Shown: positions 34,900-43,216, counted from the stretch's first letter. The stretch: DNA of 64,000 bases from Paenibacillus sp. FSL R7-0273 (GCF_000758625.1 NZ_CP009283.1:2925501-2989500); one strand, 5' to 3'. Notes: generated by a model from the letters alone, not told the origin. Made by a program: numbers and translations.

Positions 34900-34981
34900 C
34901 AATAATCATCTCCGTTTTAGATTTACAGGTTCATTATACTTTTGTGCGGAGGTGCGGTATAATTCGGAAAAGTGAATCGGG

Positions 34982-34998
34982 TATCATTTGAAATGATA
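34982..34998. promoter_or_regulatory. Perfect 17-bp palindrome between SDR and LysR genes
   Basis: TATCATTTGAAATGATA reads the same on both strands around a central base. It lies 20 bp before the LysR start and about 83 bp before the SDR start, the normal place for a LysR autoregulatory and activation site. Confidence 0.6.
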
Positions 34999-35017
34999 TC
35001 AGCGGAGGTTTTAGGTT

Positions 35018-35869
35018 GTGGAGAGTCAGGATTTAAGGATTTTCAAACAGGTTGCAGAGCTGCAGTCAGTCTCAAAAGCTGCGGAGAAGCTGGGGTATGT
35101 CCAGTCCAATATCAGCCAAAGGATAAAAGGTCTGGAGGAGGAGCTCGGCGTCCGGTTATTTTTGCGCAACAACAGAGGTGTGACACTGACTAAAGAGGGA
35201 AGTGAATTGCTTGGTTACGCCAATCAAATTTTGCTTTTAATGGAGGAAGCCCGGTCTTCTGTAAATCCCGTAAAGTGGAAAAAATCGCTGGCTATCGGCG
35301 CTCCCCAGACTGTTGCCGCTATCCGTATTCCCCGGTTGCTGTCTTCATTTCTGCAGAACCATAATATTGATATCAAGCTCAGAACGAATAGTGCGGAACG
35401 GCTGCAGGAAATGCTCTCTTACGGGGAGCTGGACGGGATTTTTGTAAACGGGCCTTACAATAACGTGTTGTTTGAGTCTGTGTATACCTATGATGAGCGC
35501 CTCGTAATCCTTTCTCCTAAGCAGAATCCCGGGAAGCCGCTGCACATGCAGACTTTAATCGTTAACAGTGACCCGGAATGTGTGTACAGAAGGAAATTGC
35601 TCGGTTTGTTCAGTCAAAAAGAGCAGCCGGACCGGTCAGTGCTGGAATTCGATTCGCTTGAGTCCATTCTCCAGGCAGTCAATGAAGGGCTTGGGATCAG
35701 TATCCTTCCCGCAGAAGTTGCCGATAGCCGAAAGGAGCTGCATTCTGTCCGTTTTGAGGAGCTGCCTGATAAAATGACAATCCGTTTTGTAATCAGACGC
35801 CGTAAACAGCAGCCGCCGGCTTTACATAGATTCATCCGTTTTTTGGAGCTGGCCCACCTTGAAGCCTGA
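35018..35869 (+). CDS. LysR family transcriptional regulator
   Basis: A 283-residue regulator. The N-terminal winged helix (~1-60; FKQVAELQSVSKAAEKLGYV, then QSNISQRIKGLEEELGVRLF) binds DNA, and the C-terminal substrate-binding domain (~85-280) senses a ligand. The start is GTG, 9 nt after GGAGG. The gene is divergent from the SDR oxidoreductase gene, 118 bp away, the classical LysR arrangement. Confidence 0.92.
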   Translation: MESQDLRIFKQVAELQSVSKAAEKLGYVQSNISQRIKGLEEELGVRLFLRNNRGVTLTKEGSELLGYANQILLLMEEARSSVNPVKWKKSLAIGAPQTVAAIRIPRLLSSFLQNHNIDIKLRTNSAERLQEMLSYGELDGIFVNGPYNNVLFESVYTYDERLVILSPKQNPGKPLHMQTLIVNSDPECVYRRKLLGLFSQKEQPDRSVLEFDSLESILQAVNEGLGISILPAEVADSRKELHSVRFEELPDKMTIRFVIRRRKQQPPALHRFIRFLELAHLEA

Positions 35870-35893
35870 TAGCTGCCGGGCGGATTATATGAC

Positions 35894-35932
35894 AAAAAAA
35901 GCCTTCCGCCAAATGCTGACGGAGGGCTTTTA
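35894..35932. terminator. Bidirectional terminator
   Basis: AAAAAAAGCCTTCCG pairs with CGGAGGGCTTTT around a ~12-nt loop, between the convergent LysR and nitroreductase genes. Confidence 0.8.
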
Positions 35933-35939
35933 TGCGCAT

Positions 35940-36557
35940 TCAGATAAATTCCACGAATTCGTTCACCGGCTTGCGGTAGCCGCGCGGTCTGATCTTATGC
36001 TTGTTGTCTTGGCCAATTGTGATCATCAGGACCGGAATCAGGTTGTCAGGCACCTTGAGAGTCGCATTAACCGCCGCGGGATCAAAACCGATCATCGGGC
36101 ACGTATCCCAGCCTTTATCCTTGGCAATCAGCATGAACTGCATGGCTGACAGGGAGGCGTTGCGGATAGCTTCATCGCGCTGGAAGGCCTCGTTGCCGGC
36201 ATAGGCATCGTTAATGGACTGGATGGTATCGTCATATTCCTCCTGGCTCATCGCACCAAGCAGCTTAAGGCCGCTGTAAATCTCCGGTGCCTGCAGATAA
36301 GCATTTTTGTCTCCGTATACAAGGATGACGGCTGAGGCGGTATGTACCTTGTATTGGTTGTAGGCGTCCTTGCGCAGCTGTTCCTTGACAGCCGGATCGG
36401 TAACCACCTTGTAGTGGGCGTGCTGCAGATTGTTGCTGGATGGGGCGAGACGGGCCAGCGAGAACATTTCCTCCAGCTCTGCCTTCGAAATAGCAACACC
36501 TTCAACGAAATTCATGGCGGATCTGCGGGCTTGGACTAATTCTGAAAAGGTACTCAT
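35940..36557 (-). CDS. Nitroreductase family protein
   Basis: A 205-residue FMN-dependent oxidoreductase of the NfsB/YodC type that would reduce nitro or quinone compounds with NAD(P)H. FMN-binding residues are in ARRSAMNF near the start (RRS) and in LARLAPSSNNLQHAHYKVV; the GWDTCPMIGFDPAAVNATL stretch and the C-terminal RPRGYRKPVNEFV complete the family pattern. Length is normal. TAACGGAGGCATAATC precedes the ATG. Confidence 0.9.
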   Translation of the reverse strand: MSTFSELVQARRSAMNFVEGVAISKAELEEMFSLARLAPSSNNLQHAHYKVVTDPAVKEQLRKDAYNQYKVHTASAVILVYGDKNAYLQAPEIYSGLKLLGAMSQEEYDDTIQSINDAYAGNEAFQRDEAIRNASLSAMQFMLIAKDKGWDTCPMIGFDPAAVNATLKVPDNLIPVLMITIGQDNKHKIRPRGYRKPVNEFVEFI

Positions 36558-36739
36558 GATTATGCCTCCGTTAGCTTATGTATTGGTTAATAAAAATCAA
36601 TAACTGATGTTTTATAATGTACTTACAATTGGTTACTTGCTTAAGATAACACGGCTACTGTGGATCGTCAATGATATTAAACATGAATTTATAAAAAAAT
36701 TTATTAAAAAGAAGTAAATTCGAGAAAAAGACATTAAAG

Positions 36740-36757
36740 AAGTGATTATTATCACAA
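36740..36757. promoter_or_regulatory. Candidate Rex box 1 upstream of DUF1641-ndh
   Basis: On the minus strand the site reads TTGTGATAATAATCACTT, close to the Rex consensus TTGTGAA-N4-TTCACAA (palindrome with two weak ends). It lies 41 bp upstream of a second candidate. Confidence 0.45.
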
Positions 36758-36780
36758 AACAAAGCTAAATGGGTAAAACT

Positions 36781-36813
36781 TTGTGACATATTTAACAAGA
36801 ACGGTGGTATAAT
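36781..36813 (+). promoter_or_regulatory. Candidate Rex box 2 and promoter of DUF1641-ndh
   Basis: TTGTGACATATTTAACAA at 36781-36798 is an 18-bp Rex-like site. It overlaps the -35 region (GTGACA at 36783, 19 bp before) of a consensus TATAAT at 36808-36813. In B. subtilis the orthologous yjlC-ndh operon is a Rex target, which is why I give this site weight. Confidence 0.6.
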
Positions 36814-36878
36814 AGGCACACTGACTTTGTGAGTTAGAAATTTTTAAGCAGGTATGTCAATGTGAAGGAGAGGCTAAT

Positions 36879-37322
36879 ATGTCAGAAACAACTACGCAAA
36901 CCCTGCCTGAACAGGAAGAAAAAGCGGCCGCAGCAAAGGTATCCAAGGAGGACCTGCTGGAGCAGCTGCTAAAGCCGGAGGTTCAGGAGTCACTCGTACT
37001 GCTGGTAGAGGAGCTGCCTAAGCTCACCCAGCTGGCCGGAGTATTAACGAAATCCTTTGATTTTGTCCAGGCGGTTGCAACGGATGATGTGCTTAAGAAT
37101 GACACTGTGGGAGCGATCAAGGAAATTGCCGAGCCTGTTGTAGGGTCGGTTAAGAACATGGCCGCTAATGTTATCGAAGCTAAGGACCGCGCCGAGGCCA
37201 GTACGGAGAATATCAGCCTGTTCGGCATGATGAAGATGCTCAAGGATCCTCAGGTGCAGAAAATGCTCCGCTTCGTGAACGCCTATCTGCAGGTCAGCGG
37301 CGAACGCAGCCCGCAGAAATAA
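36879..37322 (+). CDS. DUF1641 family protein (YjlC-like)
   Basis: A 147-residue acidic, helical protein. The core (~30-140) carries the DUF1641 pattern: LLVEELPKLTQLAGVLTKSF, KEIAEPVVGSVKNMA and LFGMMKMLKDPQVQKMLRFV. It has no membrane span. In Bacillus the same gene precedes ndh and is cotranscribed; the role is unknown but probably linked to the respiratory NADH dehydrogenase. It lies 52 bp before ndh here. Two Rex-like boxes precede it. GAAGGAGAGGCTAAT sits before the ATG. Confidence 0.87.
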   Translation: MSETTTQTLPEQEEKAAAAKVSKEDLLEQLLKPEVQESLVLLVEELPKLTQLAGVLTKSFDFVQAVATDDVLKNDTVGAIKEIAEPVVGSVKNMAANVIEAKDRAEASTENISLFGMMKMLKDPQVQKMLRFVNAYLQVSGERSPQK

Positions 37323-37374
37323 CTGTAGCTTATTAATAAGAAACGTATACACACGTATGGACGGAGGAATAAGA

Positions 37375-38553
37375 ATGTCAAAACATATCGTAATTCTAGG
37401 TGCAGGATACGGCGGCTTGCTGAGCGCGCTGACTGTGCGTAAATATATGGGCAAGGCTGAAGCAAAAGTTACTGTAGTGAACCAGTACCCGACTCACCAG
37501 ATTATTACAGAGCTTCACCGTCTGGCTGCCGGAAGCATCTCGGAAAAGGCAATCGCCATGCCGCTGGCAAAGCTGTTTGCCGGTAAAGATATCGACCTGA
37601 AGATTGCCAAGGTGAAATCCTTCTCCGTGGACAGCAAGCAGATCAGCCTGTCTGACGGATCAACCCTATCGTATGACGCACTTGTTGTCGGTCTTGGCAG
37701 CACCACGGCTTACTTCGGTATTCCGGGTCTTGAGCAATACAGCATGGTGCTGAAGTCGGCTGAGGATGCCAAAAACATCCACGCCCACATCGAAGGCAAA
37801 ATCGCAGAATACGCAAAAAGTAAAAACTCTGCGGATGCAACTATCCTGATCGGCGGCGGCGGACTTACCGGCGTGGAGCTGGTTGGTGAAATTGCCGATG
37901 TTCTGCCTAAGCTGACCAAGCGTTATGGCGTAGACCAGAAGGAAATTAAGCTGCTGCTTGTTGAAGCAGGGCCTAAGATTCTGCCTGTACTGCCGGATCA
38001 CCTGATCCAGCGTGCTACCGCAAGCCTTGAAGCACGCGGTGTACAGTTCCTGACCGGACTGCCTGTAACGAATGTTGAGGGCAACACGATTGATCTTAAG
38101 GATGGTCAAAAAATCGTTGCCAACACCTTTGTATGGACCGGTGGCGTCCAGGGCAATCCGCTGGTCGGGGAATCCGGCCTTGAGGTTAACCGCGGCCGTG
38201 CGACCGTTAATGATTTCCTGCAGTCCGCTTCGCATAAGGATGTGTTCGTTGCTGGAGACAGCGCGGTTCACTTCGCGCCGGACGGCCGTCCAAATCCGCC
38301 GACTGCACAGATTGCCTGGCAGATGGGTGAGCTGATCGGCTACAATCTGTATGCTCTGCTGAACAACAAATCCATGGAAACCTTCAGCCCGATTAACTCC
38401 GGAACACTTGCGAGCCTTGGCCGTAAGGATGGCGTAGCCATCATCGGCGGCAGCTCGACTCCGCTTAAGGGGCTGCCGGCAACCATGATGAAGGAAGCGA
38501 GTAATATCCGTTACCTGACTCATATTAAAGGCCTGTTCAGTCTCGCTTATTAA
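37375..38553 (+). CDS. ndh: Type II NADH dehydrogenase
   Basis: A 392-residue FAD-dependent NADH:quinone oxidoreductase. The FAD Rossmann motif is GAGYGG (9-14), the NADH motif GGGGLTGVELVGEIAD (160-175) and the second FAD motif DVFVAGDSAVH near 300; the AQIAWQMGE motif that contacts quinone and FAD is near 324. It passes electrons to menaquinone without pumping protons. The start ATG 37375 follows GACGGAGGAATAAGA. It forms an operon with the DUF1641 gene and ends at a strong terminator. Confidence 0.94.
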   Translation: MSKHIVILGAGYGGLLSALTVRKYMGKAEAKVTVVNQYPTHQIITELHRLAAGSISEKAIAMPLAKLFAGKDIDLKIAKVKSFSVDSKQISLSDGSTLSYDALVVGLGSTTAYFGIPGLEQYSMVLKSAEDAKNIHAHIEGKIAEYAKSKNSADATILIGGGGLTGVELVGEIADVLPKLTKRYGVDQKEIKLLLVEAGPKILPVLPDHLIQRATASLEARGVQFLTGLPVTNVEGNTIDLKDGQKIVANTFVWTGGVQGNPLVGESGLEVNRGRATVNDFLQSASHKDVFVAGDSAVHFAPDGRPNPPTAQIAWQMGELIGYNLYALLNNKSMETFSPINSGTLASLGRKDGVAIIGGSSTPLKGLPATMMKEASNIRYLTHIKGLFSLAY

Positions 38554-38556
38554 TTC

Positions 38557-38596
38557 ATTTAATCCCCTCCGACTGGAGGGGGTTTTATTTTTTTAC
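38557..38596 (+). terminator. Intrinsic terminator after ndh
   Basis: AATCCCCTCC pairs with GGAGGGGGTT around GACT; TTTTATTTTTTT follows. Confidence 0.88.
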
Positions 38597-38708
38597 ATAA
38601 TAATTGCTTGCTATTAAATAATGGAAATAATCCGCTGTACTATTTCCTTCCCTTTGCTATAATAGCCTTGTTTATATTATTCTGGTTTCGCATGGGAGGA
38701 TTTAAAGA

Positions 38709-39338
38709 ATGGCATTCAAGGATAATGACGTGATTGTATTCATTGGTGACAGTATTACAGACTGCGGACGTAATTACAGTGATGCTGCCTCGCTGGGCAG
38801 CGGCTATGCCCTGATGGCTGCCGCACGCCTGGGGCTGCTGTATCCGGAGAAGAAGCTGACTGTATATAACCGCGGGATCAACGGCAACCGGGTAACGGAT
38901 CTGCAGAACCGCTGGGACCGGGATTGCCTGGCACTGAAGCCGGACTGGGTATCCATATATATTGGAGTTAATGATACCTGGCGCTGGTATGACTCGGGCT
39001 TCGAGACTACAGCAGAGGAATTTGAATCCGCTTACCGGGATTTGATAGAGCGTACCAAAGCGGCAACCCATGCCAGTCTTGTGCTGATTGAGCCCTTTGT
39101 GCTGCCGGTACCGGAAGACCGAAAGGGCTGGCGTGTGGATCTTGACCCCAAGATCCATGTGGTACGCGCGCTGGCGCGGGAATACGGTGCGGCGCTTGTT
39201 CCGCTTGACGGCTTGTTTGCGGCTGCAGCGGTGCAGGCGGAGCCTGCTTACTGGGCAGGAGACGGTGTACATCCATCGCCGGCCGGGCATGCACTTATTG
39301 CAGAAGCCTGGCTTAAAGCGGCCGGCGCCATCAGCTAG
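38709..39338 (+). CDS. SGNH/GDSL-type esterase
   Basis: A 209-residue cytoplasmic hydrolase. The catalytic Ser lies in FIGDSITDCGRNY (block I), Gly in the NGNRV-like block II, Asn in YIGVNDTW (block III) and the Asp/His pair in GDGVHPSPAGHALIAEAW (block V). Members near this sequence deacylate carbohydrates such as acetyl-xylan or acetylated rhamnogalacturonan; the substrate is not provable here. An extended -10 (TGCTATAAT, at 38656-38663) and GGGAGGATTTAAAGA precede the ATG. Confidence 0.9.
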   Translation: MAFKDNDVIVFIGDSITDCGRNYSDAASLGSGYALMAAARLGLLYPEKKLTVYNRGINGNRVTDLQNRWDRDCLALKPDWVSIYIGVNDTWRWYDSGFETTAEEFESAYRDLIERTKAATHASLVLIEPFVLPVPEDRKGWRVDLDPKIHVVRALAREYGAALVPLDGLFAAAAVQAEPAYWAGDGVHPSPAGHALIAEAWLKAAGAIS

Positions 39339-39358
39339 CACAGACAACAGCGGGAGAC

Positions 39359-39402
39359 AGAAGACTGATCCGTAAGGTGTATGCGGACCGGTCTTTTTTT
39401 GG
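39359..39402 (+). terminator. Intrinsic terminator after GDSL gene
   Basis: AAGACTGATCCG pairs imperfectly with CGGACCGGTCTT before a T7 run. Confidence 0.7.
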
Positions 39403-39466
39403 CTCTCCGGCCCGGCTTTTTCTGTGAGTATTTTATTATGCTGCACTAGACTGTTATAATGAGTGG

Positions 39467-40153
39467 ATGCATATGGACATGGAGGTGGAGCCCATCAGGA
39501 GGTTTCAGCTTATTGTACCAATGTTACTGGCAGCTTTGTTAGCCGGCTGTACTAATGATAATAGTTATATTAGTGATCCGGCGGCGGTTAATGTGGAGAG
39601 TCCCTTTACGATATCTCGCAATTCGTTGTTTCAGGCGGCCGGCAAACCGGGGGTTCTGAGCCTGGAGCTGGTCCAGGGCACATACAGGGAGGACTGGAAT
39701 GCCCCTTCACCGTTTGCAGGCAGAAGCTGGAGCGGACAGTTCCGGCTGAGCATTAGCGCTGATGACGGGAGGCTTTTGCACACTTTTCCGTTGAGCGATC
39801 AATATAATGAAGAACTGGTATTCAATGACTTGTTTTTGATTGAATTCGGTGACTACAACAGTGACGGCAATCCGGATTTTACAATTGGTCAATACGGTTC
39901 AAGTAATGGAAATGTATTTAAGCTTTTTACAATCAGTGAAGATTATTCTATTAAAGAGCTACCGGTTGACAGTACTCCTGAACTATTCATTACTGTTCCC
40001 GAAAGGTATTCAGTCAAGCTGGATGAAACCGCAGACGGCTTCAAAACCGCCTTTTATGACAATTCGCTCGGCCGGCAGGTGGTTAATACATACCGCTGGA
40101 ACGCATTTAAAAAAGTAAAGCAGCTTATACAGCAGAAGGAAGTGGACGGATGA
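39467..40153 (+). CDS. Putative lipoprotein with EF-hand-like calcium loop
   Basis: Up to 228 residues. The lipobox LAGC (LLAALLAGCTND) marks a lipid-anchored protein. The loop GDYNSDGNPDFTIG near residue 128 resembles an EF-hand or FG-GAP calcium loop. No family is recognised. The start is odd. A TATAAT at 39455-39460 would put the transcript start almost at ATG 39467. The only good RBS (GGAGG at 39481) is spaced correctly for an ATC at 39494, which would give the more usual signal peptide (M)RRFQLIVPMLL. The stop overlaps the next ATG (ATGA), so it is coupled to map. Confidence 0.72.
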   Translation: MHMDMEVEPIRRFQLIVPMLLAALLAGCTNDNSYISDPAAVNVESPFTISRNSLFQAAGKPGVLSLELVQGTYREDWNAPSPFAGRSWSGQFRLSISADDGRLLHTFPLSDQYNEELVFNDLFLIEFGDYNSDGNPDFTIGQYGSSNGNVFKLFTISEDYSIKELPVDSTPELFITVPERYSVKLDETADGFKTAFYDNSLGRQVVNTYRWNAFKKVKQLIQQKEVDG

Positions 40154-40896
40154 CCAGCGATAACGAACAGGATTTGCAGGGCCTGCAGGCAGCAGGCAAG
40201 GTGGTTGGCTATACCATCGCGGAGATGAAGCGCAGTGTAGCTCCCGGGATGACAACCGCAGAGCTTGATAAGATCGGGGAAGAGCTGCTGGAGCGTTTCG
40301 GGGCACAATCAGCACCGCGGGTAACGTATGATTTTCCGGGCAGCACCTGCATCAGTATTAATGACGAAGTGGCGCACGGTATTCCCGGCCCGAAGGTTAT
40401 CCAGCCTGGAGATCTGATTAATATTGATGTCTCGGCAGTGCTGAACGGTTATTATGCAGATGCGGGAGTTTCCTTTCAGCTTCCCCCCTATAATGAAAAG
40501 CTCATTCACCTGTGCCGCAGTACAGAAGAGACCATGATGACTGTCATTAATCATCTGCGGGCCGGGATGAGGGTCAATGAGATCGGCCGGGTGATGGAGC
40601 AGGAAGCCCGTAAACGCGGCTATAAAGTAATCCGTAACCTGTGCAGCCATGGAATCGGCAGGGCGCTGCATGAGAAGCCGTTTGAAATTTTACCCTTCTA
40701 TAATCCGCGCGTACAGACTGTGCTGAAGGAGGGGCAGGTTATTACTGTGGAGCCTTTCCTGAGTACCGGAGCGGACTTTGCGGAGCAGCAGAGTGACGGA
40801 TGGACCTTAAGTGTCGGTGAAGGCAGCCGGGTTGCCCAGTTTGAGCATACCATTATCGTGACCAAGGGCAAGCCGATTATCCTTACGAGCGCTTAA
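40150..40896 (+). CDS. map: Type I methionine aminopeptidase
   Basis: A 248-residue metallopeptidase that removes N-terminal methionine. The five metal ligands are readable: Asp in LINIDVSAV, Asp in YYADAGVSF, His in SHGIGRALHE, Glu in VITVEPFLS and Glu in AQFEHTIIV. It is probably a second copy like B. subtilis MapB (YflG), as it does not lie in the ribosomal-protein operon where the main map is found. Its ATG overlaps the stop of the upstream lipoprotein gene by 4 bp. Confidence 0.92.
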   Translation: MTSDNEQDLQGLQAAGKVVGYTIAEMKRSVAPGMTTAELDKIGEELLERFGAQSAPRVTYDFPGSTCISINDEVAHGIPGPKVIQPGDLINIDVSAVLNGYYADAGVSFQLPPYNEKLIHLCRSTEETMMTVINHLRAGMRVNEIGRVMEQEARKRGYKVIRNLCSHGIGRALHEKPFEILPFYNPRVQTVLKEGQVITVEPFLSTGADFAEQQSDGWTLSVGEGSRVAQFEHTIIVTKGKPIILTSA

Positions 40897-40942
40897 GAAG
40901 CAACGGACTGCACAGTACGCTAAGCAAAATATTCAGAGGGAA

Positions 40943-41001
40943 TGAGGGCTGCACCGGTTAATAGTCAGGCAATTGGCTGTCCGGGGCCGCCCTTATTATA
41001 T
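40943..41001 (+). terminator. Possible terminator after map
   Basis: AGGGCTGC..CCGG pairs with CCGGGGCCGCCCT around a ~25-nt loop and is followed by TATTAT. The stem is interrupted and the T tract weak. Confidence 0.4.
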
Positions 41002-41024
41002 GGGAGAAAAGGAGAAACGCTGCG

Positions 41025-41609
41025 ATGAAAATGGCCTTTATTCTTTTTGACGGAGTAACGTTTCTGGATTTCGCCGGCTTTTACGATGTGATCTACCGGC
41101 TTGGGCAGTTTGATGCTGGACAAGGCCTGGAATGGGATATTTGCGGATTGCGTGAGGAAATAACGGATGAATTGGGGTTGACGGTCAAAATAAACCGGAT
41201 TAAGCCGGACTTATCGGAGTATGATCTGATTTTTGTGCCGGGCGGGCTGGGGACGAGGAAGCTGCGGTCTGATGCTGATTTCATTAATTGGCTACAGGGG
41301 GCGGCCGGGGTTCCCTATAAAATCTCCGTATGTACCGGCTCGCTGCTGCTTGGTGCTGCCGGCTTTCTGGAGAACCGTAGTGCAACTACACACCCGTCAG
41401 CCTATGAGCTGCTTGCACCTTACTGCTCCAATGTGGTCAAGGCGCGGATCGTTCAGGACGGCAGCGTTGTTACTGGAGGCGGTGTCTCCGCATCCATTGA
41501 CCTGGGGCTGTACATGCTGTCAATGCTGGCTGGGGATGAAGCTATGCTCACGGTGAAGCAGCAGATTGATTACCCGTATGTGACACAAGGAATCGTGCAG
41601 CGGCAATAA
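41025..41609 (+). CDS. DJ-1/PfpI family protein
   Basis: A 194-residue class-I glutamine-amidotransferase-like protein. The nucleophile elbow Cys103 is in ISVCTGSLLLGAAGFL, preceded by the family motif FVPGGLGTR and followed by the histidine in SATTHPSAYELL. It resembles bacterial ThiJ/PfpI proteins close to isonitrile hydratases and AraC-linked sensors; whether it is a hydratase, glyoxalase or chaperone is open. GGAGAAACGCTGCG precedes the ATG. Another gene follows after 26 bp. Confidence 0.87.
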   Translation: MKMAFILFDGVTFLDFAGFYDVIYRLGQFDAGQGLEWDICGLREEITDELGLTVKINRIKPDLSEYDLIFVPGGLGTRKLRSDADFINWLQGAAGVPYKISVCTGSLLLGAAGFLENRSATTHPSAYELLAPYCSNVVKARIVQDGSVVTGGGVSASIDLGLYMLSMLAGDEAMLTVKQQIDYPYVTQGIVQRQ

Positions 41610-41635
41610 AATTTCTCTGAATGGGTGGGAGTAGT

Positions 41636-42424
41636 GTGGACAAAAAAGAAGACAAGCTTGAACAACTGCAGGACTGGCTCCAGTCTAGTGACGGGGGGCA
41701 GCAGCTGGAGGAATATTTACTGCAGAATAGCGGTTTGCCCGGACCGAGAGCTAATCTGGCACTGGCTGCACGCTTTGCCCGGTATTATAGTAAGCCGGAA
41801 ATTACCGGTACAGCATGGTCGCTGATCATAAAATGGGCCGGAGAGCCCGGCGAATACCTGCCGTTCTGTGCTGTTCAAGCTTGCGCTGCCCACTACAGCT
41901 ACGCGGACAACGAGCACCGCAGGCAGATCCGGGGAATTCTCAGAACGGCTATGAACGATTCGGGATGGAGGGTCCGTGAGGCGGCTGCAATCGGATTGCA
42001 ACTCATAGGAGAGAATGACTTCTCCCTGCTGCAGGAGCTGCTGGACAGCTGGAGACCTGAGGCCTCTGTTCTGGAGCAGCGTGCCTTTCTGGCCGGCCTG
42101 GCTCATCCGCCGCTGCTCGAATCCCGCAGCCAAGTGCTGTATTGTCTGGATTTGGCTGAGGAAATTACGGACGCTATTCTGCAGGGGAAGACTGCCGGCT
42201 GCGATCCTGAGCATTTCCGGGTATTGTCCAAGGGTCTGGAATACTGTCTGAGCCTGTTTGCAGCCGCTGAACCGGAGGCCGGCTTTGCCATGCTGCGCAG
42301 GCTGATTGAGAGCAGAGATCCGCGGATACTCCGGCTGGTGAAGGCAAATCTGGGCAAAGCGCGGCTCAGCAAAAAATATCCGGAGCAGGTTCAGCAGCTG
42401 CTTGCAGGATTGACAACTGTCTAA
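41636..42424 (+). CDS. HEAT-repeat-like helical protein
   Basis: A 262-residue all-helical protein with HEAT-like units, e.g. LRTAMNDSGWRVREAAAIGL and LRRLIESRDPRILRLVKANL. Such scaffolds bind proteins or, in the AlkD branch, DNA. I cannot see the AlkD catalytic residues with confidence. GTG 41636 is preferred (GGGAG just upstream); ATG 41621 has no RBS. It follows the PfpI gene closely and may share its transcript. Confidence 0.7.
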   Translation: MDKKEDKLEQLQDWLQSSDGGQQLEEYLLQNSGLPGPRANLALAARFARYYSKPEITGTAWSLIIKWAGEPGEYLPFCAVQACAAHYSYADNEHRRQIRGILRTAMNDSGWRVREAAAIGLQLIGENDFSLLQELLDSWRPEASVLEQRAFLAGLAHPPLLESRSQVLYCLDLAEEITDAILQGKTAGCDPEHFRVLSKGLEYCLSLFAAAEPEAGFAMLRRLIESRDPRILRLVKANLGKARLSKKYPEQVQQLLAGLTTV

Positions 42425-42426
42425 AA

Positions 42427-42445
42427 TGTAACTATTATAGTTGCA
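42427..42445. promoter_or_regulatory. Operator-like 19-bp dyad upstream of Rrf2 gene
   Basis: TGTAACTATTATAGTTGCA has arms TGTAACTA / TAGTTGCA (7 of 8 complementary). It lies 41 bp before the Rrf2 start. The same pattern TGTAAC-N7-GTTRCA recurs at 43855-43873. Confidence 0.6.
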
Positions 42446-42485
42446 TCTATAGCTTTTGTCTGAAGGCTCCAAAGGAGAGATACAC

Positions 42486-42908
42486 ATGAACATCAGCACC
42501 CGTTTTGCGGTCGCTATTCATATTTTGACGCTGATTGACAGCAATAAGGAAGGAAAAAGCACCTCCGAATGGATTGCCGGCAGCGTGAATACCAATCCGG
42601 TTGTCATCCGGCGGCTTACCGGTATGCTCAACAAGGCTGGACTGGTTGAGGTCCGGCCCGGTGTAGCCGGAGCCAAGCTTACGCGCAGTGCTGTAGATAT
42701 TAACCTTTTGGAAATCTACCGGGCAGTAAATGCCGTTGAAGAAGACAGCCTGTTCTCTGTGCACGACCATCCCAACCCGGAGTGTCCTGTGGGCAAGAAT
42801 ATCGCAGGCGCGATTGTACCGGTCTTTTCTATGGCTCAGAAGGCGATGGAGAAGGTGCTGCAGGAGGTTACGCTTGACCAGATTGTCGGCCAGATTCCGG
42901 TTAGCTAA
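42486..42908 (+). CDS. Rrf2 family transcriptional regulator (YwnA-like)
   Basis: A 140-residue winged-helix regulator. The HTH spans ~10-60 (STSEWIAGSVNTNPVVIRRL) and the dimerisation helix is C-terminal. It contains a single cysteine in HDHPNPECPVGKNI and not the three-Cys Fe-S cluster of IscR, like YwnA-type redox or electrophile sensors. The ATG 42486 follows AAAGGAGAGATACAC. A matching dyad lies in its own promoter and before the VOC/YwnB-like operon 1 kb away, so it is probably an autoregulated repressor of that operon. Confidence 0.9.
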   Translation: MNISTRFAVAIHILTLIDSNKEGKSTSEWIAGSVNTNPVVIRRLTGMLNKAGLVEVRPGVAGAKLTRSAVDINLLEIYRAVNAVEEDSLFSVHDHPNPECPVGKNIAGAIVPVFSMAQKAMEKVLQEVTLDQIVGQIPVS

Positions 42909-43025
42909 AGTAGCGGAAATGTGTCGTTTTTAAATTTTAAGTTGGCTTTCAGCAGGATTTTATCTGATTTTAAGGTTTGGGGAGTATAGTTGAGGTCTCC
43001 ACCCCCCAGTGGATGCATTTTAGAT

Positions 43026-43056
43026 AGATCCTGCCGTGCCTCGGCAGGGTCTTTTT
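43026..43056 (+). terminator. Intrinsic terminator after Rrf2 gene
   Basis: GATCCTGCCG pairs with CGGCAGGGTC around a short loop and is followed by five T residues. Confidence 0.8.
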
Positions 43057-43139
43057 GTGTACAATCCCCTTTGAACGTTTCATATAGCTTGGCTTGGGAT
43101 ACTGTGTAACTGATTAGGGGGAACGAGTGTGCCAGCCGG

Positions 43140-43216
43140 ATTAGGTTGCCTTTATCAAACTAATGGCTCCCAAAATAGCTGAAGTCCAATAAATAGGTGA
43201 CCTTATTACACTTAAT
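43140..43216. repeat. Partial 25-bp palindrome array, copy D (two units)
   Basis: Two units remain at 43140-43164 (arms ATTAGGTT / AAACTAAT) and 43192-43216 (arms AATAGGTG / CACTTAAT), 52 bp apart instead of 51. I find no other unit at the expected offsets, so this copy looks decayed. It lies upstream of the 43339 gene. Confidence 0.6.
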
